The translations under genes and the position numbers were made by a program. A stretch of DNA of 64,000 nt from JAWRCU01 sp033542235 (GTDB taxonomy: Bacteria > Pseudomonadota > Alphaproteobacteria > Rhizobiales > Rhizobiaceae), in contig NZ_JAWRCU010000009.1 in NCBI RefSeq assembly GCF_033542235.1, positions 186,001 through 250,000 of the forward strand, read 5' to 3'. How positions within the stretch are numbered: the first letter of the stretch is position 1; each line of letters starts with the position of its first letter. Positions 18,211 to 26,989 of the stretch are shown here, one piece after another. The notes under the pieces are model-generated. The model was given only the letters and a program-made list of their open reading frames with translations, was not told where the DNA came from and did no database searches.

Positions 18211-18271
18211 CTTCTCGATTTGTGCCTAAGTCGCCTGTCGAAGGCTCGCGTGGAACCATGTCACTACTGCA

Positions 18272-19432
18272 TCAATCGAGTTGTTTGCTCTTCGGGCAAA
18301 GATATCGATAATATTGGTGTCGATCCCGGTAACAGTCTTGTAGCGAGTCGAATTTGTCACCTTTTTCGTCCGTGCCTATCGCGTCGATGATCACGGGCGG
18401 ATATTTGCTTTGGAAGGGAGCGGAAGACCGGCTCATGCTGGCGTAGATGTCGACCACCTGCTTGCGGCAGCGCTTGTCCTCGTCGAAAACGCCGACGGCC
18501 ACCATATAATGTCCCGCCGTGCATTCGGGGTTTAGCGCGATCTCGTAGTTGCCCGAGGAGGATTGGGAGGGCTCCCTGACGCAATCGAGCGATGATCCGA
18601 CGGTATCCGACGAGCACCATGCGGTCGCCTCTCCGCCATGCTCGTAGGCCGCGTCCTTCACCCATTGGGTCCAGCCGGGCATGTGGCTTTCGCATTCCCA
18701 GTCGGCCTTGTCGGCCAGATTTTGCTCAATCGTGTCGTAGAAACCTATGTGGTCCGGCTTTGCGATGGATATGCCCTCCTGTGCGCAGAAGGATCTCCTC
18801 TCCCATGCGTTGGCAAGGTCCGACATCTCCTTCTCGTCGCCGAGCATGAGATCCGTTGCGGCATCGCTGAAGGCCTCCTGGGCAGCTTCGTAGTCTCCAG
18901 CATTCCAATGTTCTTCGCCTTCGGCGAAGAGTTGCCGTCCGTTTGCTGCTGATTTCTCGGTGAATTCGGCGACGGGATCGCGCTTGGGCTCGGGAGGTGA
19001 AAGGCAAAATCCGATCGGGTTCGCGTCGCACGCCATGTTCGCCGCCGCCGACATGCATGTGTCGTACGCTTCCTGCTTCGATTGGCCGGTTCCGTAGCCG
19101 ACCCGCCCCGAGCCGTCCTGCGATTTTCCCGTAGTAACGAAGCCGCAGTAGCCCGAGCCCCAGGTCAGGACCACCTGGCAGTTTGTGCTGTTGCTGTTGC
19201 ACTGCGCCAGAGCCGCATCGCCGGCACTCGATCTGGAGGATCCCGATCCGGTGCTCGCCCAGACGTTAGCGCTGTTCAGGTTGCGCCACATGCCGACTGC
19301 GACGGCGCCGTATTCGTCCTTGGAAAATGCGCAAGTCGGCGCAGCCAGTAGCGAAGCAAAGGCAAGGCTGACCGTCAGGTTGGCGTTCCCGTGGGGCCCG
19401 CGCCTGTAAGACATGATCCAGCGAAGGTTCAT
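18272..19432 (-). CDS. exported DUF4189-domain protein
   Basis: 386 residues. A signal peptide (~20-45, LTVSLAFASLLAAPTCAFS) leads to a DUF4189-like domain (~48-150): EYGAVAVGMW, alternating A..C repeats, CGFVTTG, and GYGTGQSKQEAYDTCMSAA. The remainder (~165-386) has a helical, tetratricopeptide-like stretch (LFAEGEEHWNAGDYEAAQEA) and a Cys-containing tail of unknown type. The start ATG 19432 has GAGGATGAG just upstream. Inverted-repeat copy C ends 68 bases upstream. DUF4189 proteins are small secreted domains of unclear function. Confidence 0.78.
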   Translation of the reverse strand: MNLRWIMSYRRGPHGNANLTVSLAFASLLAAPTCAFSKDEYGAVAVGMWRNLNSANVWASTGSGSSRSSAGDAALAQCNSNSTNCQVVLTWGSGYCGFVTTGKSQDGSGRVGYGTGQSKQEAYDTCMSAAANMACDANPIGFCLSPPEPKRDPVAEFTEKSAANGRQLFAEGEEHWNAGDYEAAQEAFSDAATDLMLGDEKEMSDLANAWERRSFCAQEGISIAKPDHIGFYDTIEQNLADKADWECESHMPGWTQWVKDAAYEHGGEATAWCSSDTVGSSLDCVREPSQSSSGNYEIALNPECTAGHYMVAVGVFDEDKRCRKQVVDIYASMSRSSAPFQSKYPPVIIDAIGTDEKGDKFDSLQDCYRDRHQYYRYLCPKSKQLD

Positions 19433-19499
19433 CTCATCCTCGGCCTGTCCAGGACAGTGATCGTCAGGCCGAAACTGGCACCCCGCTGTCGTCTCTCGC

Positions 19500-19517
19500 C
19501 ACTCCCATTTGGGAGTG
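19500..19517. promoter_or_regulatory. 18-bp inverted repeat, copy C of the LuxR-linked operator
   Basis: CACTCCCA-TT-TGGGAGTG, perfect 8-bp arms. It lies between two divergent genes: 68 bases upstream of the DUF4189 gene (minus, start 19432) and 105 bases upstream of the gene starting at 19623 (plus). It could control both. Confidence 0.75.
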
Positions 19518-19622
19518 ATCGCCATTCGCCGATTTTCAGCTTCCTATCCGGCCCCGTCAGGCAATTGACCCGGGACGAATACCACCCATAGATTGCGGCA
19601 ACGTGCAACCAGGCAAGGGATC

Positions 19623-20189
19623 ATGGATCTGCTTCGGCGTTTTCTGTCGCGAACGGACCCTGCCGTCAATGTGGCCATTGAGGATGCCCCGGGATCATCG
19701 CTGCACGCCATAAAACGCAAACGCGCCGCGACCAGGTGTGAGCTGATGGCGCACATCTACCGCTATGCCGATAGCCGTTTCATCGTGACTTCCGTCATGT
19801 GGGTGCCCGGGTCGGTGGTCCTGGAGACCGGAAAGCCATCGGTTTTGTCCCTCGACGTGACCGATGCTGACCTTGGCTACACGGTTTGCGAGCACCTGCT
19901 TGCTCACGAGGCCCGCCAACCTCCCAACCTGCGGGACCGCAAATCCACGGACTGGGCGGCCTATCGCGCATCGGGGGCAAGGTCCGTGACCGGGTTCGAG
20001 AGCAAAAGCTGGCGGGTAACGGTCGAGACGATCAACCTCGTGCTGAACATCGAGGCCTGTCCGGTCCGCACGCTTCACACATCGGTCAGCGTCAAGGCCG
20101 TGGTCCAGCCATTACACGAGCAGTTGGGCGCTGCCATTCGAAGAACCCTCTCAGCAGCGGAAGTCCTCCAACAGGCTGGTCAAGTCTGA
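19623..20189 (+). CDS. hypothetical protein, LuxR-linked cluster
   Basis: 188 residues, no signal peptide or membrane segment. The sequence is a mixed alpha/beta pattern (FIVTSVMWVPGSVVLETG, then LGYTVCEHLLAH) without a motif I recognise. AAGGGA immediately precedes the ATG; an in-frame start at 19593 is possible. It is divergent from the DUF4189 gene across inverted-repeat copy C. The following 520 bases (20190-20713) contain no convincing gene. Confidence 0.6.
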   Translation: MDLLRRFLSRTDPAVNVAIEDAPGSSLHAIKRKRAATRCELMAHIYRYADSRFIVTSVMWVPGSVVLETGKPSVLSLDVTDADLGYTVCEHLLAHEARQPPNLRDRKSTDWAAYRASGARSVTGFESKSWRVTVETINLVLNIEACPVRTLHTSVSVKAVVQPLHEQLGAAIRRTLSAAEVLQQAGQV

Positions 20190-20713
20190 TATCGTGGCCT
20201 TGCCGGCCTGTCCCCACTACCTCCTGGCGACGGCGTTCGTCCGGGTGCCAGGAGTTCAAGACGCGCATCCGGGAATCGGCGGCTTTGTTGAGCGAGTGCA
20301 AATGTGTGGACGCGGACGACAATTCCCCCCACTCATTGCCGAGCGAGCCTGCACCTATCAGGAAGCCAAGATCAAACCCGTTCCAAGAGGACATGCGACG
20401 ATGTCCGAAAACGAGGAGCCCGCCGCGTGAGGGACCTATATGCGACGGGCTCCGCGCATGAGATGCCACCGATTGAGATGGCCTCCATCTTCAGCGCAAG
20501 CTCGGTTCCGATCCTCCTTGTCGCTAACCCGACGTCGTAGACAAGAACTCGATCGGGACCGGAGCTCACTTGCAAACGAGGTGGATTGGCCTGCGTTCCA
20601 CCGATGGGACTTCGGTCACTGGCTCGGGTGGTCTTTCGTCGCTCGCCCTTTCGGACCCTTGTCCGAACCAGCTTGACCAATGACCCAGGCGGCCGACCAC
20701 GAGATCGACGGCT

Positions 20714-21229
20714 TCATGACTGCCCCACGCCCAGCGTGGCGAGAAGCTCGTCCAGTTGCTCGAACGTCTCGCCCATCGCCTCCGCCGCCCCGGTGCCGGC
20801 AGCATCGAGAGCTTCCTTCGAGGGATAAAGCTCGTGCATGACCAGCAGCGTCTTGCCACCTTTTTCCTCGAAGGTCACCGTGGTGACGGGGCCATCGTGA
20901 CCGCCTTCCTCATTCGTCCAGACGAGGCGCGAGTGCGGTATCACTTCGATGTACCTGCCGAAGAACTCGTCAGAGTTTGAGGCATCGTGGCCGAACACCA
21001 AACGGTACCTGCCCCCGACACGGACATCCATCTCGCAGGAACGCAGGAACATGCCCATCGACTTCGGCACCCACCACTGCTTGAACAGCTCGGGCTTGGT
21101 CCACGCTTCGAACACGATGCGCGCCGGGCCGTTGAAGGTTCGCGTGACGACGAGCTCACGGTCGGACTTCCGTTCCACAGTCGTGCGGTTCTTCATCGGT
21201 GTGGCCTCACCCTCTCTTCTTGCGTCCAT
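20714..21229 (-). CDS. SRPBCC / AHSA1-family protein
   Basis: 171 residues of the START-like SRPBCC superfamily (activator of Hsp90 ATPase homologue 1-like). Family landmarks are VVTRTFNGPARIVFEAWTKPELFKQWW cut here to VFEAWTKPELFKQWW, then MDVRVGGRYRLVF, and TFEEKGGKTLLVM. The ATG at 21229 lies inside the end of the ArsR gene but has AAGGAG six to seven bases upstream. Such proteins are routinely paired with an ArsR regulator in one operon; the bound ligand is unknown. Confidence 0.88.
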   Translation of the reverse strand: MDARREGEATPMKNRTTVERKSDRELVVTRTFNGPARIVFEAWTKPELFKQWWVPKSMGMFLRSCEMDVRVGGRYRLVFGHDASNSDEFFGRYIEVIPHSRLVWTNEEGGHDGPVTTVTFEEKGGKTLLVMHELYPSKEALDAAGTGAAEAMGETFEQLDELLATLGVGQS

Positions 21230-21572
21230 CTACCTTCTCCTTCCGTTTCAATTCCTCGATAACCTTGTCCAACTCGTCGAAGCGTAGGTCCCAGAGCTGG
21301 CGATAGCTCTCGATCCACGCTGCCTCTTCCTCCAATCGGCGCGGGCCGAGCTTGCAGGTCCGCACGCGCCCGACCTTCTCCGTGGTGACGAGCCCCGCCT
21401 GCTCCAAGACGCCGACGTGCTTCTTCATGCCTGTGAGCGTCATGTGGAACTTCTCGGCAAGCTCCGTGATCGAAGCGTCTGCACGTCCGAGCTGCTCCAG
21501 AACGCCGCGCCGGGTGGCGTCCGAGAGCGCGGCGAACGAGGCATCCAAGTGAGTGCGGAGATACTGAACCAT
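21207..21572 (-). CDS. ArsR-family transcriptional regulator
   Basis: 121 residues with a winged helix (LDASFAALSDATRRGVLEQL, then ASITELAEKFHMTLTGMKKHVGVLEQAGLV). No metal-binding Cys cluster is visible, as usual for ArsR proteins coupled to SRPBCC genes. It overlaps the downstream SRPBCC gene by 23 bases. Its start codon sits inside a perfect palindrome, so it probably represses its own operon. Confidence 0.9.
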   Translation of the reverse strand: MVQYLRTHLDASFAALSDATRRGVLEQLGRADASITELAEKFHMTLTGMKKHVGVLEQAGLVTTEKVGRVRTCKLGPRRLEEEAAWIESYRQLWDLRFDELDKVIEELKRKEKVDGRKKRG

Positions 21573-21584
21573 ATGGTTCAGTAT
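21561..21584. promoter_or_regulatory. 24-bp perfect palindrome over the ArsR start codon
   Basis: ATACTGAACCAT followed immediately by its exact reverse complement (ATGGTTCAGTAT). The ArsR start codon is the central ATG at 21572-21570. No ribosome site precedes it, so the transcript may be leaderless or nearly so. A homodimeric ArsR bound here would block transcription start. Confidence 0.7.
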
Positions 21585-21847
21585 CTAGCAGGCGGATTGG
21601 CAGCATGCAAGGGAGGCGTGCGCTATGTTTCCGCCGCCTTGCTCCCAGATCGACCTCATTTCGATGCAGCTCGATCGACTCGGGATTCCCAGGCCGTTGG
21701 TCCGAGCAGACTGAGCGTCTGCTCGGTGGCTTTTGTTCAGACGCGTTTCCAAGCTTGGCGGACGGGAGGCCTCCGCCCAAGCCTAGGCGGATGGCACTCC
21801 GGGATGCGGGCCGACAATCCCGCAGGACTGCTCCTGCTCGCCCCCGC

Positions 21848-23191
21848 TCAGGCCGGATTCTCGAGGTTGAACTGCCCGCTCTGCTCGTCATATCCGAACA
21901 GCTCGGCGTAGCGGCCCCATGAGATGACGGCCCGCAGCGTGGCGTCCGCATTCTCTTCGGACATATGGTCCTCGAGCTCTTCGGAAAAGCGCGTGAACGG
22001 CGCGCGGTGGCTCGGGCGTTCGTCAAGGACGCGTCTGACGAGGGCGGCGAGGGGCACATAGGCGACGAGATGTTCGGCGAAGAGGTGTTTGCGTGCATCC
22101 ACATCGGACTCGACGAAACGACGGCCGCTTTCGGACAGTTGGACGTCACCTTCCGCCATCTCGGCGAAGCGCAGCAGTTGCAGCGTCTCGAAGTTGCGGA
22201 ACAGCTCGTCGCCCTCCATCTGCAGCGTCGCTGCAAGAACAGGAAGATCCGCCTTACCGTTGAAGGGCGGCGCGGCAAGCGCTTCCATGAGGCCGGAGAG
22301 GATATTCGTCGAAATCTCGGACAGGACCATGTTGATACCAGTTCCCGGGAAACCGTCACCGGCCCGCTTATCTATCCTTTCAGCCGCGGAACGCTGCGTC
22401 ATGCGCGCATAAATGTCGTCGACGAGCTGCCTGAAAGCCGGATCGAGCCGGTTGCGCGGGTGGACAAGATCGACCTTGATCTGGGCTGCAATTCGCCCGG
22501 GATTTGACGACAGGATCAAGATGCGATCGCACATGAGGACCGCCTCCTCGATATTGTGCGTCACCATGAGGATCGACTTGATCGGAAGCCGGCCCTCGAT
22601 CCACAGGTCGATCAGGTCCGTGCGCAAGGTTTCCGCCGTCAGCACGTCGAGTGCCGAAAACGGTTCGTCCATCAGCATCAGACGAGGATGGACGACGAGG
22701 GCACGAGCGAAGCCGACCCGCTGCCGCATGCCGCCCGAAAGCTCTTTCGGATAGGCACTCTCGAACCCGTCAAGGCCGATAAGATCGATCGCATTGAGCG
22801 CCCGCCGGCGGCGTTCGTCGGCAGCAACCCCCAGTGCCTCCAAACCGATTTCGACATTTTCCAGCACCGTCAGCCATGGGAACAGTGCAAAGCTCTGAAA
22901 CACCATGGCGACGCCTTCGACGGGCCCGGAAACAGGGCGGCCACGCCAGCGTACATCGCCGCTCGTCGGTCGCGAGAGGCCGGAGATGACGCGCAGCAGC
23001 GTGGACTTGCCCGATCCGGAGCGGCCGAGCAGCCCGACGATCTCGCCTTCCCGCATCGACAAGGAAACATCGTCGAGCACGACGAGATCGGTGCTGTCAC
23101 CCAGATTGTAGACCTGGCGGACGCCGGAAATCTCCACGAGAGACTGGCTTTCCGCTGAAGCGCGAACTCTCTGCATTTCGAGCGTGGCCAT
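21848..23191 (-). CDS. NitT/TauT-type ABC ATPase with C-terminal AAA-associated domain
   Basis: 447 residues. The first ~270 form a nitrate/sulfonate-type ATPase: GRSGSGKST, VFQSFALFPWL, LSGGMRQRVGFARAL, LMLMDEPFSALD, VTHNIEEAV. The last ~150 are an extra domain (INMVLSEISTNILSGLMEAL, LQLLRFAEMAEGDVQLSESG) corresponding to the AAA-associated C-terminal domain found on a subset of these ATPases. It is translated just after the two-domain permease, 12 bases apart. No binding-protein gene is adjacent, so the substrate cannot be named. Confidence 0.87.
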   Translation of the reverse strand: MATLEMQRVRASAESQSLVEISGVRQVYNLGDSTDLVVLDDVSLSMREGEIVGLLGRSGSGKSTLLRVISGLSRPTSGDVRWRGRPVSGPVEGVAMVFQSFALFPWLTVLENVEIGLEALGVAADERRRRALNAIDLIGLDGFESAYPKELSGGMRQRVGFARALVVHPRLMLMDEPFSALDVLTAETLRTDLIDLWIEGRLPIKSILMVTHNIEEAVLMCDRILILSSNPGRIAAQIKVDLVHPRNRLDPAFRQLVDDIYARMTQRSAAERIDKRAGDGFPGTGINMVLSEISTNILSGLMEALAAPPFNGKADLPVLAATLQMEGDELFRNFETLQLLRFAEMAEGDVQLSESGRRFVESDVDARKHLFAEHLVAYVPLAALVRRVLDERPSHRAPFTRFSEELEDHMSEENADATLRAVISWGRYAELFGYDEQSGQFNLENPA

Positions 23192-23203
23192 GGCGCAATC
23201 CTT

Positions 23204-24937
23204 TCAATCGAGACGCAGACGGCGACCGGCGAACGCATAGAGCGGACGCCAGAGCAGCCGGTTGAACAGGATGACGAATATCGACATCACGGCGATGCCA
23301 AGCACGATGCGGGGATAGTCTCCGGCCTCGGTCGCACCGGCTATGTAGGCGCCGAGACCGTGCGCTTTCAGCGTCGTGTCGCCCCAGCTTGCGACCTCGG
23401 CCACGATCGAGGCGTTCCAGGAGCCGCCGCTCGCCGTGATGGCTCCCGTGACGTAATAGGGGAAAATCCCCGGCAGAATGACCTTTCTCCACCAGTTCCA
23501 GCCACGGATGCGGAAGGTCGCGGCCGCCTCCTTGAGGTCGTTCGGAAAAGCGCTCGCTCCTGCAATGACATTGAAGAGAATGTACCATTGCGTGCCGAGC
23601 ACCATGAGCGGTGATAGCCAGATATCGGGATTGAGGCCGAGTCGAACGATCGCGACCACAGCGAACGGAAAGATGATGTTGGCCGGGAAGGCGGCGAGAA
23701 ACTGTGCGAGCGGCTGGACGCGCTCGGCCACACGCGGCCTGAGGCCAATCCACACGCCGACAGGCAGCCAGATCAATGTCGCAAGCGCGATCAGCACGAC
23801 CACGCGCAGCATGGTGAGCACGCCCAGTCCGACGACGGTCCCGATCTCCTCCCAGGCGAGCTCCGTGGCGACGAAACGCCCGATCGACCACAGAGCCCAG
23901 GCTGCGGCGGCGAGCACGACCGCAACCCAGATGCGGTCCGCCGAGGTGCCCGTCCAGAAATGGGGTGCAGGAAAGGACAATGCGGCCGGGGTCCGAAAAC
24001 GCTGCCGAGGCACGCGGGCGAGCAGTGCGCCGAGGGGCCGCAGCAGTGCCTGGAACACGCGCGTTCTGCGGATGGCCACCAGCAGCCAGGAATGCGGCGC
24101 GGTTCCGGACGCCGACTGCTCGACCCGGAACTTGTCGCTCCAGGCCACTAGGGGGCGGAACAGAAGCTGGTCATAGACCAGGATGACGAGCAGCATGGTC
24201 AGCACCGCCCAGCCGACGGCGACGAGATTCTGGTGCTGGATCGCCAAAGCCACATACGATCCGACACCCGGCAACGTGATCGTGGTGTCGCCGACCGATA
24301 TCGCTTCCGACGCGACGACGAAGAACCAGCCGCCCGACATCGACATCATGGTGTTCCAGACGAGCCCGGGCATCGAGAACGGCACCTCGAGTCGCCAGAA
24401 GCGCTGCCAGGCCGTCAGGCGGAAGGCGCGTACAGCCTCGTCGAGATCATGGGGCACCGTCTTCAGCGATTGGTAGAAGCTAAAGGTCATGTTCCAAGCC
24501 TGGCTCGTGAAGATTGCAAAGATCGACGCGAGTTCGACGCCGAGCACCCGGCCCGGGAACAAAGCCATGAAGCCCAGCACGGTGAACGAGAGAAAACCCA
24601 GCACGGGCACCGACTGAAGTATGTCGAGCAGCGGGATTAGCACCATCTCGGCTCGCCGGCTCTTTGCCGCGAGCGCGCCGTAGGCGAAGGTGAAGATCAG
24701 CGACCCTACGATCGCCGCCAGCATGCGCATGGTGGTGCGGAGCGCATATTCCGGCAACCTGGCCGGATCGAGGGAAACCGGCGAAGCCTGCAGGGTGCCG
24801 AGCGAAGCGAGCGTGCCGTGCGCGCCATGGACGAGGAGAATGAACCCCCCGAAAAGCAGGCCAAAGGCCAGCGCGTCCCACAGATTGGGCAGCGGGCCAT
24901 ACCGTCTTTCGGCCAGAGCTGGATAATGTATGGCCAT
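23204..24937 (-). CDS. two-domain NitT/TauT-type ABC permease
   Basis: 577 residues holding two permease halves in one chain. Each has its own EAA loop (DLDEAVRAFRLTAWQRFWRL near residue 190; DLKEAAATFRIRGWNWWRKV near 475) and five to six membrane segments. A charged linker lies at ~290-330. The fusion means one polypeptide can provide the whole membrane pore. It precedes the ATPase gene in a two-gene operon. The 474-bp stretch upstream (24938-25411) contains no recognisable gene. Confidence 0.88.
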   Translation of the reverse strand: MAIHYPALAERRYGPLPNLWDALAFGLLFGGFILLVHGAHGTLASLGTLQASPVSLDPARLPEYALRTTMRMLAAIVGSLIFTFAYGALAAKSRRAEMVLIPLLDILQSVPVLGFLSFTVLGFMALFPGRVLGVELASIFAIFTSQAWNMTFSFYQSLKTVPHDLDEAVRAFRLTAWQRFWRLEVPFSMPGLVWNTMMSMSGGWFFVVASEAISVGDTTITLPGVGSYVALAIQHQNLVAVGWAVLTMLLVILVYDQLLFRPLVAWSDKFRVEQSASGTAPHSWLLVAIRRTRVFQALLRPLGALLARVPRQRFRTPAALSFPAPHFWTGTSADRIWVAVVLAAAAWALWSIGRFVATELAWEEIGTVVGLGVLTMLRVVVLIALATLIWLPVGVWIGLRPRVAERVQPLAQFLAAFPANIIFPFAVVAIVRLGLNPDIWLSPLMVLGTQWYILFNVIAGASAFPNDLKEAAATFRIRGWNWWRKVILPGIFPYYVTGAITASGGSWNASIVAEVASWGDTTLKAHGLGAYIAGATEAGDYPRIVLGIAVMSIFVILFNRLLWRPLYAFAGRRLRLD

Positions 24938-25411
24938 GATCTGCGTTCACCTCCTTCGGTCGCAACCGACCGAACCGGTGGGTGAACGCGAAAGGCTAGG
25001 CCAGAACGGCGCTCACGTGACAGGTTCTGCCGGAGAAGGTCCAGTGGTTTTCAGCTTTCCCGGCAAACGGTGCGTCGGTTGCCGGGACGCTACTAGGATA
25101 GCCGTCCATTGTTCTCTCTGCTTGATCTATGCGCATGCCAAAGGCATACGCGACGGCTGCCGTAAGCCTGGCCGCCGTGTCTGTCAATTCAAGTCGCCGC
25201 GAGCTTTCGGTTTGAGTGCCGAAGTATATCCGCCGTATACGACTATGGCCGAGAATTCACCTGTGTTCGGTAGGGGAGCGATCTCTTCTGGCCGGAGCCC
25301 GTCTTTCGTGCAATGTACCGCGACCATCGCGACCGTAAATGGCAACCATGGCCGGCGTGGTCATGGGCGAATTGACCTTGGCGGCGCGTCTTGGTGCCCG
25401 GCTGCGTGAAG

Positions 25412-26479
25412 CTACAAGCCCAGGAACTTGAAGGGCTGTGCTTCCTGGAAGTCTTTCGTCGCGTCGCCGGAAAAGGTGTGGTTCTGGTTCGGGCCAAGGT
25501 CCAGTTTTTTCACCTTGCCTGTGTCGGCAGAGAAGTCGATGGCCTTCAGGTCGACCCAGAACGTGTTGGGCGTCAGCGCGGATTCGAAGAAATACAGCTT
25601 GCGTTTGTGGTCGGCCACAATGCGCCACCGCGTCGATGAGATATTGGGCTCTTCGGGTGTGTTGAGGCCATAGGGCACGGAGACGTTTCGGATGACGCTG
25701 AAGACGCTCGCCAGTGCCATGTCCGGGTTTTCATATTTTGGGATCGCATTCACATAGAACGAGGCGCGCGCGAACCTGTCGGATGCCCGGTTGGTACCTG
25801 GCAGGAACACCGTGCCGCCGATCTGTTTCCAGTATTTGTTGAGTGCGAGCTGTTCCTCGAATATGGGCGAATTGGTCATGACCTGGTACTTGCGGTCGTG
25901 GTGGATGACCTGTTTGCCTTTGACATACTCCACGATAGCGCTGTCGCCCGTCGCGTCGGACATTGACAGATGCAAGGTCGCCAGCCGGTTCTCTCCTGGA
26001 ACATTATCGGTGACGATGGTGAAAGGCTCCTGCTGGAGCGCCCGTACCGCCTCGTCGACGGTAGCGAAATTGTCGAGCACGTATTGCGCCCAGGCAGCAA
26101 TCGTCAGGCCCGGTTTCGTCTGATCGAACTGCGGATATTCCGATTCCACCAGCCAGAGCAGATTGACGTTCAATCCCGCCTCGTTGAGGCCATCCGTGGT
26201 CGAGATATCGTAGCCCGATGCGATGACGCTGCCGTATTGGGACCTCCAATGGATCGAGTTTGGCCCGGCCTCGCCGCTTCGTTTCATGCCGCGCGGGAAA
26301 ATCCAGAGATTGGTCGCAACATCGGTCTTCCAGTCCATCGACCGTGCCGTGATCACGTCCTCATTTGAGCCGAGATAAACCAATCGGGTGCAGGCGTCCG
26401 CGCATTGCGCGGCGAGGAGCAAGGCCGCTGAGGTCCAGGCAATCAGACGATGGGCTGACGATCTTCTCCAAAACGCCAT
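25412..26479 (-). CDS. choloylglycine hydrolase / penicillin V acylase-family Ntn hydrolase
   Basis: 355 residues. A Sec signal ends at ADA, so cleavage would expose Cys30 as the new N-terminus, the autocatalytic nucleophile of this Ntn family. Arg46 and Asp49 (ITARSMDW) and the ISTTDGLNEAGLNVN stretch are the conserved substrate-side residues. Gram-negative members are periplasmic and cleave linear amides, in several known cases penicillin V and long-chain acyl-homoserine lactones. The natural substrate here is unknown. Single gene; no operon partners in the same direction nearby. Confidence 0.88.
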   Translation of the reverse strand: MAFWRRSSAHRLIAWTSAALLLAAQCADACTRLVYLGSNEDVITARSMDWKTDVATNLWIFPRGMKRSGEAGPNSIHWRSQYGSVIASGYDISTTDGLNEAGLNVNLLWLVESEYPQFDQTKPGLTIAAWAQYVLDNFATVDEAVRALQQEPFTIVTDNVPGENRLATLHLSMSDATGDSAIVEYVKGKQVIHHDRKYQVMTNSPIFEEQLALNKYWKQIGGTVFLPGTNRASDRFARASFYVNAIPKYENPDMALASVFSVIRNVSVPYGLNTPEEPNISSTRWRIVADHKRKLYFFESALTPNTFWVDLKAIDFSADTGKVKKLDLGPNQNHTFSGDATKDFQEAQPFKFLGL

Positions 26480-26501
26480 GACGGGCCCTTTCCCGGCGAT
26501 C

Positions 26502-26575
26502 TAGTGTCCGGATTCTGAGATTAGCGCGAGTTGGATATAGGGCTCTGAGCGAATTTCAGAATCGTAACGACACTA
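26502..26575. repeat. MITE-like element, copy 1
   Basis: A 74-bp element bounded by perfect inverted ends TAGTGTC (26502-26508) and GACACTA (26569-26575). Inside the ends a second pair of arms (GATTCTGAGATT and GAATTTCAGAATC) extends the hairpin. The terminal TA on both sides could be the target duplication typical of IS630/Tc1-mariner-type elements. The first 17 bases recur exactly at 46766-46782. Confidence 0.55.
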
Positions 26576-26576
26576 C

Positions 26577-26883
26577 TGACTTCACGACACGAGAAGAGCA
26601 TTGATAATCCGGCGACCGGACCTTGCTGAACGACGTTCCAGCGGAATGTGTTTCCCGTGAAGTCGTCAGTCTCGTAGTCGTTGAATAGCGCACGGTAGCC
26701 GGCGCGCAGTATGGTCGGCTGGTTGAACAGATAGGTGCTGTAGCCGCGATAGGCCTGCACATTGTAGCTGAAGTTCGAACCGACACCGAAGCCGCCGATA
26801 TCGCGCTCGGCCGCGAGATTCCAACGCTCTGAAACATTGCCGGCGTATGCCCGCCCGTCGGCTTGAGCGGACACTGCCGGCAA
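26577..26883 (-). pseudogene. C-terminal fragment of an outer-membrane beta-barrel protein
   Basis: A roughly 100-residue frame reads as the last strands of a beta-barrel: FGVGSNFSYNVQAYRGYSTY, then FLNQPTILRAGYRAL-like and NVVQQGPVAGLSMLF, the terminal aromatic of outer-membrane proteins. There is no signal peptide and no N-terminal barrel. The frame runs on past the expected end into the MITE-like element. I interpret it as a gene remnant truncated at the 5' end. Short and unconfirmed. Confidence 0.4.
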
Positions 26884-26989
26884 TGTGCTCGAAACCGCTT
26901 GCAGTCAGCTCAAAAGTGAATACCATTCTGTTTTGATCGCGGCCCGCAAGAACGGTCGGATCGAATTGGGGAACATTGGGAGATTCAGC

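Noticed and set aside
20190..20713. Several short frames between the convergent genes at 20189 and 20714
   Set aside because: No motif, no ribosome site and mutually overlapping; treated as intergenic.
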